Below are positions 10,979-22,401 of a stretch of DNA of 64,000 nt, in pieces. A model generated the notes under the pieces. It had not been told where the DNA came from. It made no database searches and saw nothing but the letters and a program-made list of their open reading frames with translations. Position numbers and translations under genes: made by a program. Each line of letters begins with the position of its first letter. Within the stretch, counting starts at the first letter, position 1. The stretch is from the NCBI GenBank assembly GCA_005765155.1, contig VCCP01000003.1, forward strand, positions 5,270,001 through 5,334,000, read 5' to 3'. This stretch comes from Zelopaecilomyces penicillatus (Eukaryota; Ascomycota; Sordariomycetes; Hypocreales; Pseudodiploosporaceae).

Positions 10979-13900
10979 ATGGACCAGCTACCTCCTTCTC
11001 CGACGCTACAAGCTCCACTGCGCCAAATCTACCGAATTCCGACATCAGAAGTGAAGTCAAGCAGTCTGTTCACTTGTCTGTCACGGTACTGCTTTGACAA
11101 GGCAAAGTTGTTGTCGTCTATTCCGTCAACATCCCAACCGTCACACAGACCGCTTCATCTTCTACATCTGCTCTTGACTGAACTTTCAGGACCATGGCCA
11201 ACACTTCCGCTCATCAGGTGTCATGCTCGGCTCTTGCAATTGGTTCCAGAGTCATCCAGATACGACCCAGATAGTGACTGTGCGTTATTGATACATGCTA
11301 CAGCTAGATGTGTGAAGGACTCATATAGTTCTCTTTTTGACTTCATTCGAAATGACCCACTGCCAGCTTTACGTGCGGCAAGCTCCCACAAACCCATAAC
11401 ACATCAGCAACTGCGCAGGTTTGTCACCGAGTTTCAACTGCCCATTAAAGCCGTACTTCCGAGGCCGGTTGTCGCCATCGCTCTTCCAAATGGACCTCTT
11501 CTGGCGGCCACATGCGTCGCTGTGATGGCGTCCTACAAAGCGGCGCCAATCAACTCAGCAGTTGGACCAGAGCAGTTTCGTGCCGACATATCGCAGACCG
11601 GCGCAAAGTTCATTCTAACAACCCGAGAGGACTGCGAAAAGCTGAAGCTTGGAGAATCGTGGGTTACTGAGCAAGGCATCGATGTTTTGCTAGTGGATCG
11701 GAGCCCCGACGGCAACATCATCATCTTCAATCTAGCAAATGAGCGACTGCCACCAATGCAAGGAGAGCAGCAGCCTAACAAGGCCGACGACATCGCATTG
11801 ATACTTTTTACCAGTGGGACATCTGGAATGAAGAAAGTCGTTCCGCTGACGATTCACTCAATCATCTCAGGGGTTGCCTTTGTCGTGGATTCCTGGGGTC
11901 TGACTTCGACCGATATTTGTCTCAACATGATGCCACTTTACCACGTGTACGTGAGCACACTCCAGCATCCAAGGGCTTTGGAAGAAATCTGACAATCGTT
12001 TAACAGCGGAGGCTTAGTGAGAAACATACTTGCGCCAATCTTCTCAGGTGGCTCAACGATCTGCTGCCCAGCATTTGACCCAAATCTGTTTTGGGATGTC
12101 ATCGAAGGTATTCAGCCCACATGGTACTATGCCTCTCCCACGATGCACAACATGATTCTTGCCGAAGCCAAACTGCGACCAGAAGCTTTGAAGAAGAGCT
12201 GTATTCGACTAGCATGCAATGCCGCGGGTGGGCTTCTGCCTTCTCTGGCATACCAGTTACGGGACGTGTTCAAATGCGTCGTACTACCAAGCTATGGGAT
12301 GACTGAGTTAGTAGAGAAGGCAAATTTCTCAGTTTTCTTTTTGCAAAGCTGATAAGCAACTTAGGTGCATGCCGATATCAACACCGCCACTGGACTATCG
12401 TCTCGAACGCGAAGGGACCTCTGGTATCAGTGCCGGTCCAGAGCTGGCTGTATTCGACTCATTTGACGTACTCATGCCATCCGGCACTGTTGGGAGAATC
12501 TGTGTACGTGGAGAGCCTATGTTTCAGGGATACCTACAGCCCAACGGCTCTCTGGATAAATCCTCAATTAACGCAAACGGTTGGTTCGACACAGGCGATC
12601 TTGGGTACATGGACGATGATGGCTACCTCTACATCACCGGGCGGAGCAAAGAAATCATCAATCGCGGTGGGGAGCTCATCAGCCCAGCAGAAGTAGAAAA
12701 TGCAGTCATCTCGGCTTCAATGTCGACAAATTCTCCCATCAGCGGCCGCGTCGGTCAAGCTCTTGCATTCTCCTTAAGTCATAACGTTCTCCAAGAAGTG
12801 GTCGGGATGATTCTTGTGACACCTCCGACTACACCAAGAGTTGATCTACGAGCCATTCACGAGGCTCTGTCGTCATCTCTGCAGCAGGTCAAATGGCCTG
12901 TCATGTTGATTTATATGGATAGCTTGCCAGTTAAAAACAACAAAATTTTGCGTATCAATCTCGGAGAGAGGCTTGGTTTGCCTATCATGACGGATGATGT
13001 GCCTTATTTGGAGAGGCATTGGCAAGCAGCATGCCCACCCGCAGACACAGCGCTTTCAGTTCCTATCGAGTGCTTCCCTTGTCCGATACTTTGGAGTGAG
13101 ATATCACGGTGCTTAGATTCAGTCATTCCTGCTGACATCAGGTATCATCTTCGAGAACATCCTGTCGACAGTGGTGTGGAGATATTTTTGGCACCAAGTT
13201 TCGAAGAAGCCAGCACACCAACACCCGAGCTCGAAGCTGCTATCAGACAACGAATATCAACCACACTGCCTAGCTATATGATCCCGAGCCAAATTCACAT
13301 TATTCAGGATCCATTCTCCAGAGATGCTTGGGGAAGTGTAGATGAAGGACGCCTGGATCAGATGTTGTTGGAGTCATTCGAGCCGTTGGAAGAAAGTACA
13401 ATTGGAAAGATCACAACGATCTTCGGCAATATTCTCGCCCGTGCCCCTAGTAGTATTCTTCACGATGTCGACTTTTTCAGCCTTGGCGGTGACTCGCTTA
13501 GAGCCGGTCGTCTTGTCTCAGCTCTGCGATCAGAGTTTCATATTTCGGTGCCCATCAGCTTGGTATTTAATCAGGGGACCGTCTGTGACCTCGCCGCCTA
13601 CATCGACAAGCTTGTAGAAACGAGTTCTGAGAGTCCGAGTACTGAAAAGAACAGCGATTTTGGCTGCTCAGAAACGAAGAGCTCGACAAACCCTTTTCTC
13701 ATGCTTGTCCAACTTATCCCCCTTGCAGTCGTTTACCCCATGAGGCGCGCCTTTCAGTGGACGGCTTTCGTTGTTGCCTTGAGCTATACTGAATCCCTAA
13801 GCATCAATGGACATGTTCTCGGTAGACTGATGAGAATTGTTCTTTCCGTGTCAATAGCGAAAACTCTCACCTGGTGCGTTGCGCCATTCGTTGGCATTGC

Positions 13901-16205
13901 TGCCAAATGGCTCATTATAGGACGATATCGCGAAGGATTATATCCAATGTGGGGGCTATACCACACACGCTGGTGGATGGTGCAGAAGATTGTGAGCATC
14001 TGCAACATGGGAGTCTTTGATATGGGCAACGCTTCTCGATGTCTGTATCTGCGCCTGATGGGAGCCAAAGTCGGCAACAATGTCACTCTTTCGGAAGTGG
14101 CGCTGGGGGAGTGGGACCTTTTGGACTTTAGAGATGGCGTCACGCTGAACAGTTGTATATGCAGGGCATTTGCTGTGGAAAGAAATACATCAATGTACCT
14201 TGGCAAGATTGTCCTCAACGAGAACTGCTCTGTCGGGGTATCATCCATCATTGCTGCTGGCACAAACCTACCTGCCAACACGTGCATTGGGCCAAACTCG
14301 TCAAGCTGGGAGCTGCAAGACGCCGACGAAGCCAATCGCGACCTCTCTCCTAGCAGAGCTCCACAGACACATTGGTTACTCACATGTCTGTTGACGGCTC
14401 CCCTGAGCTTCATCGCATGGTTTTTGGCTCTACTTCCTTGGGCGGCCGGACTTGTCGGCATGGCGATTCACCGTCAAAAAACTACCAAATCGCCACTTCG
14501 GGATAGCCTCGACTGGTTCACAGCAGCCGATCGTGTTGGATACCACTACTTGGCACTGATACTGCGGGGTTTCTTCAATCCGTTCATTCTTTTCGCGTTT
14601 GCAGTTTTGGTTAGAGTTACCCTCGATGCCATCTTGGGCAAGCAGCGTCCAGGGTCAGCAAAAGGTCGCGGAGCTATTGCGACCTGGAGAGCCGATGTGA
14701 TTAAGACAGTTCTGCCTCCTCCACGTCTACATGATCTGACTAAGATGTTTGGGCAGCACTACGAAGCCACATCAGTCGCTCTCAGAATGCTGGGCTCCAA
14801 AGTCGGCAAACGTATATACTGGCCTGGGCTCGGACCTGGTATCACCGATTACCATCTGTTGGATATTGGAGATGATGTTGTATTTGGCTCCCGATCGTAC
14901 ATGATAACTTCAGACAGAATCGGGTCTGACAAGATTGTGGTGGAGGATGGCGCCATGGTCGCAGATCGGGTATGTCTTTTGCCTGGCGTGCAGGTTGGGC
15001 AACGCACAGTGATTGGATCAGGTGCTGTAACAAGCAGAGATAAGTCGTATGATGCCGACTGCACTTATATAGGCTCCAAAGGTGGTGATTCAATCTGTCT
15101 GTCAACTGGTCGCCACACGTTGCAGGGCCAATCGCAATCTCCGAGCAACACTGCAACCTTGGCCGAGTATCGGGGATCTTCAGAGAAACAGGGGGCTCAC
15201 ACACCTCCTAAACAAGGTAGCAGCGATACATTATTCGGAAAATTTCAGAGATCCTCGAGGCCGGCTCAGTCCCAGCAAGAGGAGGCGACTCCAGCACCGT
15301 CAACCAACTCCAGCAATAGTGGCAAAGGCGATGTCGACAACAAGAAAACGGACGTACCGCCAGACATGGAGAACATCTCCCCATTTGGGCGAGCGTTTTA
15401 CTTGAAGCTCGCCCCGTACCATGTGCTTGGCCCGTTTGCAATATTCTGCTACTCGTCATTCTTGAAGTTGTTTACTGAATTCTATTGGAATATGCCCAAC
15501 GTGTCCTCGGTCCAACTTTCGAGTCACATTATGAACCGCATCTTGCCACGAGATACCAATATGTGGTTCCAAATAATGATTCTGTTCCTTTTTACGTGTG
15601 TACTCGTGTCCATTCTCACAACAATTCTGGCGGTTTTGGCCTTGGCTGTGGTTATAGCATCGAAATGGGCGCTTTTGGGACGACGTGTACCCGGAGACTA
15701 TGACTGGGATAAGTCTTCGTACTGTCAGCGCTGGAATGTCTTCCTTACTATTGAGAAGCTCCGCGTAAACTGTTACCAATTACAGGGTATCTTGGGGCTC
15801 CTTACGGGAACCAGCTGGATGGTGTTGTATTTCCGGGCGCTTGGTGCCACGATCGGCAAGGACTGCGCCATCTTTGCGAATGGCCTCCCCAGTGTCATGT
15901 TCACAGAACCTGACCTGATCACTCTGGGCGACAGGGTGGCAATTGACGATGCGAGTGTCGTTGCTCACATCAACACCAGAGGCAACTTTAAGCTTAACCG
16001 GTTGGAGATAGGGGATCGATGTGTCCTGCGCACCGGGAGTAGATTGATGAGCGGAGCCGCGATGAAGGCCGATGGGTTTCTGATGGAGCACACGTTGATC
16101 ATGGGTGGCGATGTGGTGGAGGCAGGATCGGTTATGCAGGGGTTCCCGGCGGAAGACTTTACGGGGAAGAGAGTAAAAGATGAACATGCAAGGAATACAT
16201 TGTAA
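10979..16205 (+). CDS. Pls-type megasynthase: adenylation, carrier, three membrane-flanked beta-helix modules (1702 aa)
   Basis: Exons 10979-11946, 12007-12306 and 12365-16205 join in phase to 1702 residues. The ATG at 10979 is the first in frame; the first ~120 residues are unconserved-looking, so the start is uncertain. Adenylation domain about 120-760: LFTSGTSGMKK (A3), SYGMTE across intron 2 (A5), ITGRSKEIINRGGE (A8), PVKNNKILR with the A10 lysine. Carrier domain with FFSLGGDSLRAGRL; the phosphopantetheine Ser is near 798. Then hydrophobic segments alternate with three hexapeptide-repeat (left-handed beta-helix) modules near 985-1070, 1225-1310 and 1580-1660. A Ser/Thr/Gln-rich linker (about 1325-1400) separates modules two and three. 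This order matches bacterial epsilon-poly-lysine synthetase and its relatives. The adenylation domain looks like an acyl-CoA ligase of the Pcs60 kind, so the activated acid may not be an amino acid. A condensation or thioesterase domain is absent. Product unknown. Confidence 0.88.
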
Positions 16206-16744
16206 ATGGTGATGCTTATCAGATGGGATTTGTCGGCGTTGACGGAATCATGTATGTTGTTATTGGCGTCAAGTATTTGTAATGCAAATGGAATTCTGGT
16301 TTCGCTCAACACAGTACCTTGGTACCCGATTAGACACGTTTAGTGGCCTAGTGGGTGTGCTTACAGGCAATTGTCAGCAATTGCTTAGTCTAGGGCTGCC
16401 TAAAACAGACAGCCAGGTGCTTACTACTGGCCTGGAACGCACTGGCAGCTTGACGCCTGTTCCAGAACACTCCAAAATGACAAACTCCACGTCTGGTGGT
16501 TTCGTGAAGATGAAAGAAGCGGTGCAGAACTTCAGAACTTGGTGTATAAAATAGCAAATTGGTTCCTACAAATTGATTTTCGTCTCTCCTCAGAAACACA
16601 CTCACACTCATATAAACGCACTCTCAACATCAGCAAATCAACCAACACTCGCAAATTCACCTGCACATTTACTACTTGAACACTTTAAACCCCAACATTC
16701 TTCAACACCACAAACCAACCTCACCACTACCAAAATCCCATAAA
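16206..16744 (+). promoter_or_regulatory. hsp30 promoter with heat-shock element and TATA box
   Basis: No gene in this stretch. At 16460-16467 TTC-CA-GAA is a two-unit heat-shock element (inverted nGAAn units with the canonical 2-bp spacing), with a further GGAAC unit near 16433. A TATAAAA box lies at 16545-16551. The region from about 16600 is CA-rich, like fungal 5' leaders of strongly expressed genes. These fit heat-shock factor control of the small heat-shock gene at 16745. Confidence 0.65.
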
Positions 16745-17494
16745 ATGGCCTTTTTCCAGCGCAACGTCTGCTACAAGCCCTACCCCGAGACTTCCTTCAC
16801 TCCCTTCTTCCACATCATCAACGACGCCGATAGCTACTCCCGTCGTCGCCATCATCAACAACAAGTCGTCAAGCCTCAGAGACATCAGCTTCGCCGCCCT
16901 GCATACTCCCAGTGGCAGCCCAAGTTTGATGTCCGCGAAACGGCTGATGCCTATGAGCTCTATGGCGAACTGCCCGGCGTGAACAAGGAGAATGTGAACA
17001 TTGAGTTTGCGGATCCGCAGACGATTGTCATTCGTGGCAAGTTTGAGCGCAACTACACTTCTTCTTCGTCTTCTTCTGCCACGCCAGCTACTAGCACTGA
17101 GTCTCAAGACGATACTACTACTAAATCTGGCGAGGAAGAGCAGACAAAGCACTCGTACCAGGCTAGTGTTGAGGATGAAATCGATTCCATGTCTCTCGAA
17201 TCCGCTCCCGCAACACCCACCACAGAAACAGAAGACTTTGTGACGGTCGAAAATACATCTACACCTACCGAAAAGACTCCTGTTCCTCAAACTGCAGCCC
17301 AGCAACAGCAGCCCACCGAAAACGCTAAATACTGGCTCACTGAGCGCCGTGTAGGCGACTTTGTACGAGGCTTCAAATTCGCCACCTACGTCCTCCACGA
17401 GAGCGTCACTGCCAGCTTCAAGGACGGCATCATCACTGTCATCGTCCCAAAAGCCAAGGACAAGGCTCGCCGAATCACCGTTACCAACAACTAA
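16745..17494 (+). CDS. hsp30: Small heat-shock protein Hsp30 (HSP20 family), 249 aa
   Basis: Single-exon gene. ATP-independent chaperone that binds unfolding proteins in the cytosol under heat stress. ATG at 16745 follows the typical AAA context, and an in-frame extension upstream has no ATG. The alpha-crystallin domain is split: the first half (about residues 58-105, FDVRETADAYELYGELPGV) and the second half (about 198-245, KFATYVLHESVTASFKDG then ITVIVPK). Between them is a Ser/Thr/Glu-rich insert of about 90 residues. This interrupted layout is characteristic of filamentous fungal Hsp30. The N-terminus MAFFQRN with a following His/Gln-rich segment also fits. The promoter carries a heat-shock element. 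Confidence 0.95.
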   Translation: MAFFQRNVCYKPYPETSFTPFFHIINDADSYSRRRHHQQQVVKPQRHQLRRPAYSQWQPKFDVRETADAYELYGELPGVNKENVNIEFADPQTIVIRGKFERNYTSSSSSSATPATSTESQDDTTTKSGEEEQTKHSYQASVEDEIDSMSLESAPATPTTETEDFVTVENTSTPTEKTPVPQTAAQQQQPTENAKYWLTERRVGDFVRGFKFATYVLHESVTASFKDGIITVIVPKAKDKARRITVTNN

Positions 17495-17920
17495 GTCAAT
17501 TGGAATGAGGTCGCTCTCTATTCCCTCTTTTCCTCTTTCTTCTTTGGTTACCAGCATCAACGGTTGTTTGCATAGAGTCTTCTTGCTTGCATGAGACGGC
17601 GTTTTAGGGGGTACTATTAAGGCTTTTTGAGCATTTCACGGTGTTAGAAAGGGAGCTTGTGATATGAACAAGTCCCGGGTTCACTCATTTGTACACTAGC
17701 TAGCTAAATTGCAAAGCCAAGAATTTCATGAATTAAGTTTGATGTAATGCTCAATTAACGTGTATGTGATTAATATTATTGTAAAAGTCGTTAGGTAACT
17801 TTGGATCATACGTTTCAAGTTAGATTTCAAGTCAGCTTGCTCCTTGCCCTTCGAGTTCCAAAAGAATGGTGTCAACGCCTATTCAACGACCTGGCCTCTC
17901 TCAAATACCCCAGTGAGCGC
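17495..17920. other. Convergent 3' intergenic
   Basis: 426 bp between the stop codons of two convergent genes. AT-rich, no gene seen. It holds both 3' UTRs. Confidence 0.6.
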
Positions 17921-19064
17921 TTATTTCGAAGGCGCCGGGCTGTAGAGCTGCTGCCCGAACTTCTTAAAGTCAACAATCACCTTCTGGCCCTTCTTGCCTA
18001 CCAGCCACTTGGCAAACGCCTTAGCCATCTTGGGGTTCGGTGCCTTCTTTCCAATCAACAGATGGGCCGGGTTGAGAAGAGGATCGTCGGCCTCGTCAGT
18101 TCCAGCCTTGTAGATGACGGTTTGGTTTCTGAGGGAGGCATCAAGCGAGAGGATTGTGCCTCGGTCGCTGATGGTGTACTCCTCGAGCAAAATAGCGGCA
18201 GTGAGTGACTGGATAGGGAAAGCGATGTACTGGTGATACCATGTAGAGTATGCGGTCGCCCAGGGGACCTAATTGTAGCGTTAGAAATGACACGTTTATG
18301 AATCGCTGTTCGAGTCTCGGAGCAGTTTAAGTGAATAACATACCTGTCCAATGCTAGCCCAGATGATAGCTTCCTTGATGTTGGTAGCAGACTTATCATA
18401 ACGGCTCAGAAAGCGTACCGGCGGGTCCGTCTTCTTGGTGTCTGCCACCGTCTGGATCTGGGAGAAGATGGCCTCAATGCTAGACTTCTCGGAGACGTTG
18501 GCCGGGTTAGACTTGGGTCCTACGAGAAGGAAGTGGTCGCGGAAGGCGTAGTAGCTGGGCGAGATAGCAATGCCTTGCTCAATAGCAATCCTCTCGGCAA
18601 CGGGGCTGTAGGTAATGCCCACATCGATGTCGCCCGTTCCGAGGTTCTTAATGCTGTAGGTGGTGTCGCTCGTGTACCACTCGACCCGAAATGCTTTGCC
18701 GCCCGCAGAAACGCTGTCCTTGATGAAGGCATCGGAAAGAGCTATTTATCAGGAATGACGGTATTAGCAAAGCATGTTTTTCAACAGGCAGAGCTTCTAG
18801 ATGTCTCTGGGATGTCTTTCAATTTCTTCAGGAATGTTTTGGGCCTCTCAGATGCCTGGTTGTATGCAGGGAGAAAATGATTGGGGAGTGTGTTGTTTTA
18901 CCTTTAACCAAGCCACTCTGTCCAGCACCACCGTTACCAATCCGTAGCTCAACCTTGGAGTTGTTCCCAAATCCTCCGTCATAGGTGGCTGCTGGCTCAA
19001 GAGCCAATGCTGGCAAGGCCAGGAAGGCCGCAGCAGCAGCAACGATTTTGCACAGGTTGGCCAT
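17921..19064 (-). CDS. Secreted TupA-like (tungstate/molybdate-type) substrate-binding protein, 302 aa
   Basis: Periplasmic-binding-protein fold of the bacterial tungstate ABC transporter substrate-binding family (PBP-like). Exons on the minus strand 19064-18902, 18741-18344 and 18268-17921 join in phase to 302 residues. It has a clear signal peptide (MANLCKIVAAAAAFLALPALA, about 21 residues), then the ligand-loop segment RIGNGGAGQSGLVKALSDAF, where intron 1 falls inside the Ala codon. DVGITYSP and FLLVGPKSNPANV are typical of the family. Ends in a lysine/proline-rich tail. In bacteria this subunit serves an ABC importer. Fungi keep it as a lone secreted or wall protein, and no transporter partner is seen here. 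Anion binding is inferred from family membership. Function in fungi is not established. Confidence 0.88.
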
Positions 19065-20630
19065 GGCGGGAAAGCTATCGGGGATTTGGGCTCAGAAAGG
19101 TTGGGCACTGGAGACGCAATATGGGGAAGAGGGAGGGACGGGATCAAATCTCCGCAAACCATTGCTGGGGGGGTTCGTCACATCATATTTATTTGAACAG
19201 TTCCCCCATGTCCGAGCAAGCAAGCATGCAACCCAACTCCCGATAGCTTGGGCACGTACTGTACGTAGTACAGTAGTAAGCGCGGGAAAGAGGAGATTGG
19301 TTTGAATCAGATCCATCAAAAAAGCCTATGCATTCAGCTCGGTTCCATTCAGCAGCCAAACCTCATCGGGTTCGCAGGGCTCGGCAATTCCAACAACGCC
19401 ATGATCGGCAGAGCTGGTGGCGTAAAGGTTGTCTCACTTGCAAGGATCCCATTCGTCGAATCTCGCCGCTATTTGTTTACTCACTCCAACGGGTTTTCTC
19501 AATTGCTTGATTGCGGGGCTTTTAAAATGGTGTGGCCTATTCCAGCCATGGTTCAAGAGCTCCCCTGCGAGCTTGTTATCCGAGCTAAGACTTTCAGCTC
19601 CGACGTTATCTATACCCGTTCAAGGACTAGGTGCAACAGTGGTGGCAAGAGCTGTCCAATGATGATTGATAGCTGTGAATGCTTTAACCGACGGCGAAGT
19701 TGAAGCATCAAGTACAAAAAGAGCGAGCATTAAACACACTGTACTGCTCTGATGGATGGAAACCGTCAGTGACACTCAATAGGTTGACTGGGCCAAACAA
19801 CTCACCTTCGTCGTATGGTGTCAGCAAATTCTTCCTGCTCTCCATTGTCGCCATCACTGGAGCGATGTAGCAATGTCGCATCAATTTTGGTGATCACTAC
19901 AACGGCTTTTCTATCAGGAGAAAGCTGCGCAATTGAGCACTTTGGTGTTTGGAATGCTGCCAGCCAGACTCTTGATCGTTTTGACAAAGCCGCTTCATTC
20001 GCAATTCGAGGGGACTATCGGAGGAGGAGAAAACATGGTCGATTGACTACATCTACCATAATGTTAGCATGTCGATGATTCTAAAGAACCAACGATGGAG
20101 ATGCTAGCCAACTTTGATGTCCTAGCCAGCGATGACCATAACGAAGATTCGAATTGACTGTAACGATGAAAAGATACGGCGACGACAAAGAACAGATCCG
20201 GATCGCAAGGGGAAAACAAAGAAAGGCATTGAATGACACAGATGCATTTAAATAGAATGCGGAAAGTTAACATAAAGAAGTAAATAACAAAGAGCTTGCG
20301 GGAGCATGTTGCTTGATCCCATGGTAATGGCAGTCAAATGTTGTTGGATGGAGAGAAAAGAAGCTAAAGCCAAATGCCACAAAGCGGAAGGTTTCTCATC
20401 GTCACTGTCTTTAGAGACCACACATGCTGTCAGCGTCAATACAATAAACTACAGCACTTGAGAACAATTACAGCAGTCATGTCAAGCGATATCTGCTCTG
20501 AGTTTTTACGTTCAATCTTTTCACAGCTTGGTTAAAAACTCATCATCCATCCACCACTACCTGTCGCGTCAAAAATCACTCAAAATTGAAAGCACTTGCT
20601 GATTATTTGAATAGATTTTTTATAATTACA
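19065..20630. other. Intergenic, about 1.6 kb
   Basis: Starts with the promoter of the secreted binding protein (minus strand). An inverted repeat sits at 19257-19275: arms TACTGTAC and GTACAGTA with a GTA spacer. Several short open frames exist on both strands (for example 19802-20078) but lack a domain, exon partners or a promoter. I see no supported gene. Confidence 0.5.
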
Positions 20631-21414
20631 CTATGCGGAAATTCTATTGAGTGCCAAGGTTCCTTGGGTGCCCCCAATCTGATAACAACACACATTCCTC
20701 TTCCACATCACCCCCAACCCCCCACCCCCCCATGTTCCCTGAATCGCAACGGCGCGCTGGTTGTTTCCCAGGTTCCTCCTCTTTTTAACTATTCCCCAAG
20801 TAGAGGGGTAAGCTGAATAAACTTGTAATTGTCCAAAGGGGCCAGCTGAAGAAAACAAGAAAAGGTCAGTTGATGGCATTCAGCAGCATGTTAGCAGGAA
20901 GAGGAACATACCCCAGAATTTGATCAAGGCCAGCCCCTCTGGCGTCTCGTATGTTCGAGACTGCTTGCGGGATCTCTTGATCGTGAATATGTTGAATACC
21001 TAGTATTCAACAACACCCCCCTCTTCATACAGTTAGCCACAGCTCAATGTACAGCAGAGAACAAAACCAAACACAAAAACGCAGAAGACTTGCCATCATC
21101 CTCCGGAATAAAGTTCTCGTCCCCGGTGCCCAAGAGCTATCAGGGCCCGGGGATGACACCTGTGGTGGAGGGTCCAGAATCGGGTCAGCATGATGAGGTA
21201 TGCCGGCTTGGAAAATCCGGACCCTCCCAGGCTTGGGTTTCCGTCAGGTAGAGTTGTGTTCCCGAGAACCAGTTGAAGGCGGAACAGATGTTGTTGTTTT
21301 TTTTGGGGACTTTTTGTTGTTTTTTGAATTTTTTTGGTAGTTTTTTCTTTTTGTGTTGTGAAGAGGAAGAGAAAAAGAGATGTAACAGCGGAGGGAAAGG
21401 GGGGAGGCTTTATA
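20631..21414 (-). other. Cryptic minus-strand transcription unit, structure unresolved
   Basis: A TATAAAG box at 21414-21408 is followed by a long C/A-rich leader, as in fungal 5' UTRs. Coding-like segments follow in different frames. One ends GDENFIPEDDG near 21100 and meets a consensus GC donor (G|GCAAGT). Another reads FTIKRSRKQSRTYETPEG near 20960. A third, after a good intron (GTATGT...TTCAG, about 20914-20847), reads AGPFGQLQVYSAYPSTWG. I could not find one consistent set of start codon and phases. Likely a small multi-exon gene of unknown function; boundaries are approximate. Confidence 0.35.
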
Positions 21415-21889
21415 CCCCAACAGCCCGCCAGCAGATCACTCAGACCGCTTGATCCCCAAGTGGCAGTAAATTGAATGGGGGATATGCCCTTACTCTGCCT
21501 GCCTGATGCCTGATGGGCACTGCAGCCGTCAGGGAGTGCACTCTGTGATCGAGCTAGAAATCAGGGGGGCGGGCTGCTACGGTTTGTGTGCCTTATTTAT
21601 TAGCCAATGAGAAAAAAGGGACCATCTGATATTCTTCACCATTCACTTGGGGTTTGGTGGCAGCATTTACGACTCCTGAAGTTATTATTGGTTGGTCAGT
21701 CATCTTTCTCTCTATCTTCTTCGTGAACACACCCACAGACAATCCTATCCAGTGCAGCCCTTTCTTCCTTGTTCTCGAAAGTAATTACCTCCTGACCAAC
21801 AGTTCATCCACCTAGCATGGCATCCTTTCACCACCCCATCCTTTATCCTTCATCATATGCCATTCCCTACCTTTCTTCTTCTTCTTCTC
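21415..21889. other. Intergenic
   Basis: No gene seen. It lies between the TATA box of the cryptic unit and the stop codon of the next minus-strand gene. Includes a CT-rich stretch at 21700-21890. Confidence 0.5.
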
Positions 21890-22269
21890 TCAATTATACT
21901 CTAGTTTGCAATCCTCCGGCATCTTATTCCACTCCTCTCGTCCCTCTTTCTCATCCATGAAAAACGCAGCAAAGAGCTCCTCGGTGGCCACAAACTCAGC
22001 ACCAACCGTCTTCCGCAAACTCTCCGGCAGCTTTCGAATAGCCTCATACGCCGTCAACTGGATGTGGAGGAGCATGCTCACGGGATCCTCTGGTGTATCG
22101 TCGGTCTGCAGCAGCTCCTCTAACCACAACTCCTGTGCTACGCTTGACAGAATCAGCTCAAGGCGAGACTGCAAGGTCTTGACGTCTGCGAATTGGAAAC
22201 CTTTTCCCGATGCTATGATCAACAGTGTGCTCGTTTTCTCTCAGGGGCGGGCCAGGTAAGCTTACACAT
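21890..22269 (-). CDS. Small hypothetical protein, 108 aa
   Basis: Not recognised. The long frame 22212-21890 lacks an ATG near its start. Splicing solves this: exon 1 is only ATGT (22269-22266), then a 53-bp intron (22265-22213, GTAAGC...TCATAG), giving MSSGKGFQFADVKTLQSR at the N-terminus in the right phase. The protein is Leu/Glu-rich, mostly predicted helical from its pattern, acidic, without signal peptide or membrane segment. A TATAAAA box at 22401-22395 sits about 125 bp before the start, which supports this model. Alternative: translation begins at an internal Met near residue 48. Confidence 0.6.
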
Positions 22270-22394
22270 CGTTATTCGAGTGGACTTGGGATCTTCTTTC
22301 TTCTTTGATTCTGTTGAATGTGTGTTCTTCTCTTCTGTAAATGGGAGTGTCTGCTCAAGAGTAGAGGCTTCAATAAAGACTGCGGCTCAACGCC

Positions 22395-22401
22395 TTTTAT
22401 A
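22395..22401 (-). promoter_or_regulatory. TATA box of the 108-aa gene
   Basis: TATAAAA on the minus strand, about 125 bp upstream of the proposed ATG at 22269, followed by an A/C-rich leader. Confidence 0.5.

Noticed and set aside
13784..14461. 225-codon open frame on the minus strand
   Set aside because: Lies wholly opposite a conserved part of the megasynthase and has no domain.
16525..16540. Second heat-shock element near the hsp30 TATA box
   Set aside because: GAA and TTC units are spaced by one base instead of two, so it does not fit the canonical element.
16727..17560. 277-codon open frame opposite hsp30
   Set aside because: Antisense shadow of a well-supported gene; composition (Leu/Val/Gly-rich) is that of a reverse reading.
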